Part shown: in pieces, positions 48,581 through 52,619 of the stretch
Layout: every line of letters begins with the position of its first letter
Position numbering within the stretch: position 1 is the first letter of the stretch
DNA from: SURF-21 sp964510515
Lineage (GTDB): Bacteria; Actinomycetota; Geothermincolia; Geothermincolales; RBG-13-55-18
Length of the DNA: 52,619 nt
Direction of reading: 5' to 3'
NCBI GenBank assembly: GCA_964510515.1
Contig: CAZEAU010000019.1
Location: forward strand, 1-52,619
Notes under the pieces: generated by a model
What the model saw: only the letters and a program-made list of their open reading frames with translations
Database searches by the model: none
What the model was told of the DNA's origin: nothing
Translations under genes and position numbers: made by a program

Positions 48581-48607
48581 GAAGGGGGGGCCGCACGCCC
48601 CCCCTTC
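48581..48607 (-). terminator. Terminator downstream of the DUF3068 gene
   Basis: Perfect 10-bp stem GAAGGGGGGG/CCCCCCCTTC with a seven-base loop, 25 bases past the DUF3068 stop. On the minus strand it is followed by TTTGTGTG, a short T-rich stretch. This is the best intrinsic-terminator candidate in the window. Confidence 0.7.
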
Positions 48608-48632
48608 CCGGACCTGATAACGCTACTGCCCC

Positions 48633-49832
48633 CTACTCCTCCTCCTCCTGCAGGGGCGGCGCCTGCCCCCCGCCGACCAGCAGGCCTATGATGAGCACCA
48701 GGGCGCCGACGATGAGCAGCGCCCAGGGGACATACACCTTGACCAGGTTGATCATGCCCGCCCCGTCCTTGGCCTGCTCCACCGCCTCTTTGACCGAATC
48801 GGCGGTCTGCGCGATGCTGTACTCGAAGACCTTGCTCGGTTCGACCTCGCGGAGCTGGTCCTGCAGGGCGACGAGCTTGGCGAGCTCCGGCCCCAGGGCT
48901 GGATCGCTCGCATATTTGCCGAGGAGGGTGAAGATGCCGGTCAGCCCGGACATGTCCAGCTCCATGTATATGCTCTCCACGTCCTTGTACACGTCCACCG
49001 GAATACCGGTTTTCGGCTCCACCGAGGTCTCGGTCTCGAAGGTCCAGTAGTACCTGACCGGCACGCCCTGCCGCAGCGCTTCGTTCAACGCCTGCAGGTC
49101 CTCGGAAGACTTGGGGCCGATGACCCTGGCGGCCAGGGCCATGAGCGCGTCCGCGTCCACCCCCAACGCCGCCAGCCTGGGCTTTATTTCCTCGAAGGAG
49201 ACCTCCGCCGGCAGGCCGAGGATCTCGACGTATGTCGCGGTCGCCTCCTTCCTGTCCTCGAGAGACCTGGACCCCTTGAAGTTGTAGACGGTCACCCCCT
49301 CCCTCTCCGCCTCGTCCACGAACTCCGCCTCGACGCTCTCGCCTATCTCGGCCTTCCAGATGGGATATCTCTCGTCCTTGGAGATGTCGAAGGGCAGGAG
49401 GGGATAGAAGCTGCCCTCGCGGTCAACCCGGTTGCCCGGCGCGAAATCGTAGGCCCTTTCATCGGCCACGTTCTCGGAGTTCTTGCGGTCCAGCACGAAG
49501 CGGGAGGCGGCGCCGCCGGGCGGTTCCTGCTTGCCCGCCACCTCGATGATCAGCGTTTCCCCGATGACCCCCCGCGAGGAATCGAACTCCTCCGTCACGG
49601 CGGCGATGTCGCGCTTCACGCTCATCGGCACCTTGATCTCCTCCCCCGGCGCCAGGGGCTCCTGGGTAACGGGGTTGACGAAAAAGGTCATCTCGCCCTC
49701 ATAGGCGCTGCTGGAGTCGAGGTCGTCCGGCAGCTTGACCATGGCGTTGACGGCGATAGCCCACCACAGTATGGCTCCCAGTATGAGTATGATGCCCAGC
49801 GCTATGAGGATCTTGCTGGTCAAACCCTTCAT
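48633..49832 (-). CDS. DUF3068 (PorA-family) envelope protein
   Basis: A 399-residue protein of the DUF3068 / porin PorA family found mainly in actinobacteria. It has one membrane helix at each end, near residues 6-28 (ILIALGIILILGAILWWAI) and 362-388 (VYVPWALLIVGALVLIIG), with a large extracytoplasmic domain between them. YPIWKAEIGESVEAEFVDE and GVPVRYYWTFETETSVEPKTGIPVD are recognisable conserved regions. The last residues are acidic. The start at 49832 is fixed by AAAGGAGGT; an in-frame ATG six codons upstream lies ahead of that site. A strong terminator follows the gene. True porin activity is not implied by the family name. Confidence 0.85.
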   Translation of the reverse strand: MKGLTSKILIALGIILILGAILWWAIAVNAMVKLPDDLDSSSAYEGEMTFFVNPVTQEPLAPGEEIKVPMSVKRDIAAVTEEFDSSRGVIGETLIIEVAGKQEPPGGAASRFVLDRKNSENVADERAYDFAPGNRVDREGSFYPLLPFDISKDERYPIWKAEIGESVEAEFVDEAEREGVTVYNFKGSRSLEDRKEATATYVEILGLPAEVSFEEIKPRLAALGVDADALMALAARVIGPKSSEDLQALNEALRQGVPVRYYWTFETETSVEPKTGIPVDVYKDVESIYMELDMSGLTGIFTLLGKYASDPALGPELAKLVALQDQLREVEPSKVFEYSIAQTADSVKEAVEQAKDGAGMINLVKVYVPWALLIVGALVLIIGLLVGGGQAPPLQEEEE

Positions 49833-49931
49833 CCTTACCTCCTTTGCCATAACCCGTAACTCCCTCTCGCAAGATGTATTCTATCCCCGGGCCGCCTTCT
49901 CCTGCGAGGCTTGCCGCGGCGAAGGCGGCGG

Positions 49932-52115
49932 TCAGCGCTCCACGCCGGGCGCGTAGCCGCCGGAGACATGCCCCCCCGTCCACTTGCCGCGATAGGTGAA
50001 ATAAACCGGTCTCTCCACGATGATCTCGCCGTCGGCATGCACCGAGAAGGCCATGCCCTCCTGATAGGGCGTCATGACGTTGGCGAAGAGGGTAGTGCGG
50101 CTGTGGGGGGGGAGGAAAACGCTTTCCCAGGACACCTCTCCGTTCTCGAAGTGGAACCTGATCTCGGCCTCCAGCCGGGTCTCGCCGGGGTTCTGCAGGC
50201 ACAGCCAGTTCTCGAACCCGGGGCCGGTATAGCCCTCGGCGAAGTACCAGTGGCGCGACGGCTCGCGGACGCCCGCGCCCACGTCCCCCCCCTGGCACCA
50301 GCCGTGATAATCGTGGTAGATGGGGCGCTCGGCGAGCAGTGGCTTCTCGCCCCGCACCACCAGGGAGAGCTGCTTATCCGCTCCCACTCGCGCGTTCACG
50401 TCCACCGTGCGCCGCGACATGGGCGGGAGCAGCTCCTGATCCTCGATAACCGTCCCCGCCAGGGTCTGATAGGTGATGCTCACCAGGTTGGGCTCGGGCC
50501 CGGGGTTGAGCAAACACAGCCATTCCTCGAAACCGGGGCCGGTATAGCCCTCGGCGAAGTACCAGGTGGTGGAGGGCCGGTTGCTCCCGGAGGATACGTG
50601 CCCGCCCGCCCAGCGCTGGCCGTAGAGGAAATACATCGGGCGCTCGGCCACGATAGGCCGGTCCGAGGTCACCACCAGGGATACGTCCTCCCCCGCGCCC
50701 GCCACGTCGTTGATGAGGACGGTATCGCGCCGCGACGGCTGCAGGACGCGCTCCTCTCGCGCCAGCAGGCCCCCCTGGGAGAAGCATTCTATGCTCACCC
50801 TGGCCGGCTGATCCCCGGGATTGAGCAAACACAGCCATTCCTCGAAACCGGGGCCGGTATAGCCCTCGGCGAAGTACCAGGTGGTGGAGGGCTGGTTGGC
50901 CCCGGTGGAGACGTGCCCGCCCTCCCAGCTCCCGCCGTAGAGGAAATACATCGGGCGCTCCACCATGACCGGCAGCGGGGAGATGACGCTGACGCTGACG
51001 TCGCGCCCTTTCCCCACCTCGCCCGCTACCTCTATGGAGAGGCGGCTCTCCGCCTCCACGCGGTAGGCACGCCGCAGGGACTCGCTGCCGGGAAAAGCGT
51101 AGACGACCCCCACCTCCACCTCCACGGTGTTGGGGTTGAGCACGGTCAGCCACTCCTCGAAGCCCTCGCGGGTGGTGCCCTCGGCAAAGTGCCACTCCCG
51201 GGCGGCATTGGCCACGATGAGGTCCCGCGACACCGAGGCGCTGCCGCCGTTGCCATAGTGGGCCACCGCCTGCAGGGTATAGGTGCCGTCGTCGAAGCCC
51301 GAGGTGTCCACGCGGAAGGAGGGCGGCCGGGAGGAGCTGCTCTGGAAGAGGCCCCCGTTCACCAGGAGGTCCACGCAGTTGATGCCGTCCTGGCCAAGCA
51401 TCTGCAGGCAGACGTCCACCTCCCCCACGGTTATGCGGTTGCCCTGGGGCTGTATGAAGCTGATGCTCGAGGGCATGTGGATGCCGCGCATGATGGCCGC
51501 GGCCTCGCGCTCGAGGTAGGCGGGATCCCTCAGCCTCTGCTCTTCCTGGGGGTTGGATATAAATGACGCCTCGGTGAGGATGGCGGGCATGGCAGTGTTC
51601 TTCAGCACCCCCACGTCCGAACGGTACTTGATGCCGCGGTTGGGCAGCCCGAGCTCCCCCACCAGCTCCGCCTGCACGGCGTTGGCGAGCAGAACCGACT
51701 CATTGCTTGCGCCGTTGCAGACGAGGGTCTCCGTCCCGTTCACGCCCGGCTGATTGAGCATGGCGTTGTGGTGGATGCTGATGAAGCGGTTAGCCCCCCA
51801 GGCGTTGGCCATCTGATATCTCTCGCTTATGCCCACATAGGAGTCGTCGGTGCGGGTCATGAGCACCTCCGCGCCCGCCGCCTCCAGCATGCCCTTCAGG
51901 CGGTAGGCCACCTGCAGGTTCACGTCCTTTTCCCGCAGGCCGGTGGGGCCCACCGCCCCGGTGTCGGCCCCTCCGTGACCTGCGTCCACGCAGAAGCGCC
52001 ATCCCGAGAGCGTGGCGGCCACGGCCTTCTGCGGCATGGTGGGGAGAATGGGTGCAGCGGACAGGCATGCGCACACCAGGATGAACGCCGCGGCGCGTAC
52101 AGGCCTCATTCCCAT
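49932..52115 (-). CDS. N-acetylmuramoyl-L-alanine amidase with four C-terminal repeats
   Basis: A 727-residue secreted cell-wall amidase. A signal peptide covers about residues 1-34 (VRAAAFILVCACLSAAPILP, cleavage near AVAA). The Amidase_3 domain (about 38-215) has VDAGHGGADTGAVG, the SIHHNA zinc ligand and ILTEASFISN with the catalytic Glu. An Ig-like stretch follows (about 220-300). Residues about 306-727 are four tandem repeats of roughly 105 residues, each opening with WYFAEGYTGPGFEEWLCLLN or a diverged form and closing with ERPMYFLY..GGHVS. The start at 52115 follows AAGGAGGG; frames further upstream are rejected. The repeats probably bind cell-surface material. Confidence 0.9.
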   Translation of the reverse strand: MGMRPVRAAAFILVCACLSAAPILPTMPQKAVAATLSGWRFCVDAGHGGADTGAVGPTGLREKDVNLQVAYRLKGMLEAAGAEVLMTRTDDSYVGISERYQMANAWGANRFISIHHNAMLNQPGVNGTETLVCNGASNESVLLANAVQAELVGELGLPNRGIKYRSDVGVLKNTAMPAILTEASFISNPQEEQRLRDPAYLEREAAAIMRGIHMPSSISFIQPQGNRITVGEVDVCLQMLGQDGINCVDLLVNGGLFQSSSSRPPSFRVDTSGFDDGTYTLQAVAHYGNGGSASVSRDLIVANAAREWHFAEGTTREGFEEWLTVLNPNTVEVEVGVVYAFPGSESLRRAYRVEAESRLSIEVAGEVGKGRDVSVSVISPLPVMVERPMYFLYGGSWEGGHVSTGANQPSTTWYFAEGYTGPGFEEWLCLLNPGDQPARVSIECFSQGGLLAREERVLQPSRRDTVLINDVAGAGEDVSLVVTSDRPIVAERPMYFLYGQRWAGGHVSSGSNRPSTTWYFAEGYTGPGFEEWLCLLNPGPEPNLVSITYQTLAGTVIEDQELLPPMSRRTVDVNARVGADKQLSLVVRGEKPLLAERPIYHDYHGWCQGGDVGAGVREPSRHWYFAEGYTGPGFENWLCLQNPGETRLEAEIRFHFENGEVSWESVFLPPHSRTTLFANVMTPYQEGMAFSVHADGEIIVERPVYFTYRGKWTGGHVSGGYAPGVER
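50506..50892 (-). repeat. Two identical 72-base blocks inside the amidase repeats
   Basis: Blocks 50506-50577 and 50821-50892 are identical over 72 bases and 315 bases (105 codons) apart. They code the WYFAEGYTGPGFEEWLCLLN opening of two neighbouring repeats. A third, diverged copy starts about 315 bases further down, near 50191-50260. Identity at synonymous sites points to recent duplication or gene conversion. Confidence 0.85.
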
Positions 52116-52619
52116 GCCGGCATTACCCTCCTTCCTCATCCTGGCGTTATCTATTTCGGCCAAATCGCAGCAAACCCTTGAGCCCCCCCCCAACCGGATG
52201 GGGTCAGGTCTTGTTCTTTGCCTGCTCCGCTATCTTCCCTGTTCGCACCTGGGCTTTTGCCTCGGGTTCGCAAGACGTGGCACCATGCTTTCCTCCCCAC
52301 GCCTGCTCCATGCTCTCTTCCCGGTGGCTGATCCTGGGGAAAGGGGCTCTCTTATGCTTCGAGCCAGCGCCTTGCAGGAGCCGGTTCGCATACGGAATGA
52401 AGGTGTGTTTCTCTGCGTCGGCCCTTACAGGAGACGGGTCGCAGGTGCTCTTCCGGCGTCCCTTCGTGGCGTGGGTGGTAAATGTTCTTCCTGGCTCTCT
52501 TCCGGTGCCGGGGTGGCACATGCTTTTCCGGACGCCCCTCATGCTTTTCCGGACGTGTCATCGTAGGGGCCGGTTCGCATACGGAAGGTGAGGCCCGGTA
52601 CCGGTACGGGCTCTTCCGG
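52116..52619. other. 504-base non-coding right end rich in degenerate repeats
   Basis: No gene is supported. The word GCCGGTTCGCATACGGAA is repeated exactly at 52380-52397 and 52569-52586. ATGCTTTTCCGGACG is repeated about 20 bases apart around 52520-52555, with looser forms (TGGCAC.ATGCTTT, CTCTTCC) throughout. GTTCGCACCTGGGCTTTTGC at 52241-52260 resembles the sub-unit of the 971-1302 tandem repeat. The amidase promoter should lie at the left edge, but no clear boxes were found. Confidence 0.6.

Noticed and set aside
52116..52200. c-di-AMP (ydaO-type) riboswitch upstream of the amidase
   Set aside because: Such elements often precede wall hydrolases in actinobacteria, but I could not find its conserved segments in the short leader.
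52194..52619. CRISPR array
   Set aside because: Repeats are few, unevenly spaced and degenerate, spacers are not of constant length, and no cas gene is present.

Overview
The window is very GC-rich, densely coded DNA, probably from an uncultured, anaerobic or facultatively anaerobic member of the Actinomycetota. The evidence is: a methyltransferase / GH57 branching enzyme / GT4 trio in the order known from mycobacterial methylglucose lipopolysaccharide loci; a DUF3068 (PorA-family) envelope protein; several GTG and TTG starts; one gene that looks leaderless; and an anaerobic metabolism (complete Rnf complex, glycyl-radical enzyme, radical-SAM enzymes). The taxonomic call is inference. No rRNA, tRNA, CRISPR array, transposase or phage gene was seen.

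Layout. 1-1508: an alpha/beta hydrolase flanked by degenerate intergenic repeats, including a near-perfect 166-bp tandem duplication. 1509-8940 (+): FAD oxidoreductase, isochorismatase-like hydrolase, small membrane protein, then the glucan trio (methyltransferase, GH57, GT4) and an ADP-forming acyl-CoA synthetase alpha subunit preceded by a possible short leader ORF. 8956-11684 (-): methyltransferase, hexapeptide acyltransferase and GalT-like enzyme. 11832-21669: NusG-II protein, Gx/EetB-like S component, two ECF ATPases and EcfT, followed (after DUF2752 and RseC genes on the other strand) by rnfCDGEAB.

21755-33117: mostly minus strand. An unrecognised protein, a geranylgeranyl-reductase-like flavoprotein (+), a glycyl-radical enzyme with its activase and a split-barrel flavoprotein, a truncated acyl-CoA dehydrogenase, a radical-SAM protein, a phytoene-desaturase-like flavoprotein and a MoaD-like protein. 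33130-38234 (-): a beta-oxidation set of two acyl-CoA dehydrogenases, two crotonases and a 3-hydroxyacyl-CoA dehydrogenase. 38434-45817: small membrane protein, adenine deaminase, zinc alcohol dehydrogenase, RND/MMPL exporter and a divergent AMP-forming ligase lacking the usual A10 lysine. 45821-52115 (-): envelope genes (ketopantoate-reductase-like protein, L,D-transpeptidase, zinc-ribbon protein, DUF3068 protein, amidase with four long C-terminal repeats). 52116-52619 is non-coding and repeat-rich.

How the genes fit together. The most striking unit is the ECF transporter beside rnf. RnfD and RnfG carry covalent FMN on the outer face of the membrane. The neighbouring NusG-II / Gx / EcfA / EcfA' / EcfT set resembles the EetA/EetB/FmnA flavin-export parts known from Listeria extracellular electron transfer, here with its own ATPases. 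I propose a dedicated flavin exporter feeding Rnf flavinylation. The GRE region and beta-oxidation genes suggest anaerobic degradation of an acyl-CoA-linked or unusual carbon substrate, with Rnf handling reduced ferredoxin/NADH.
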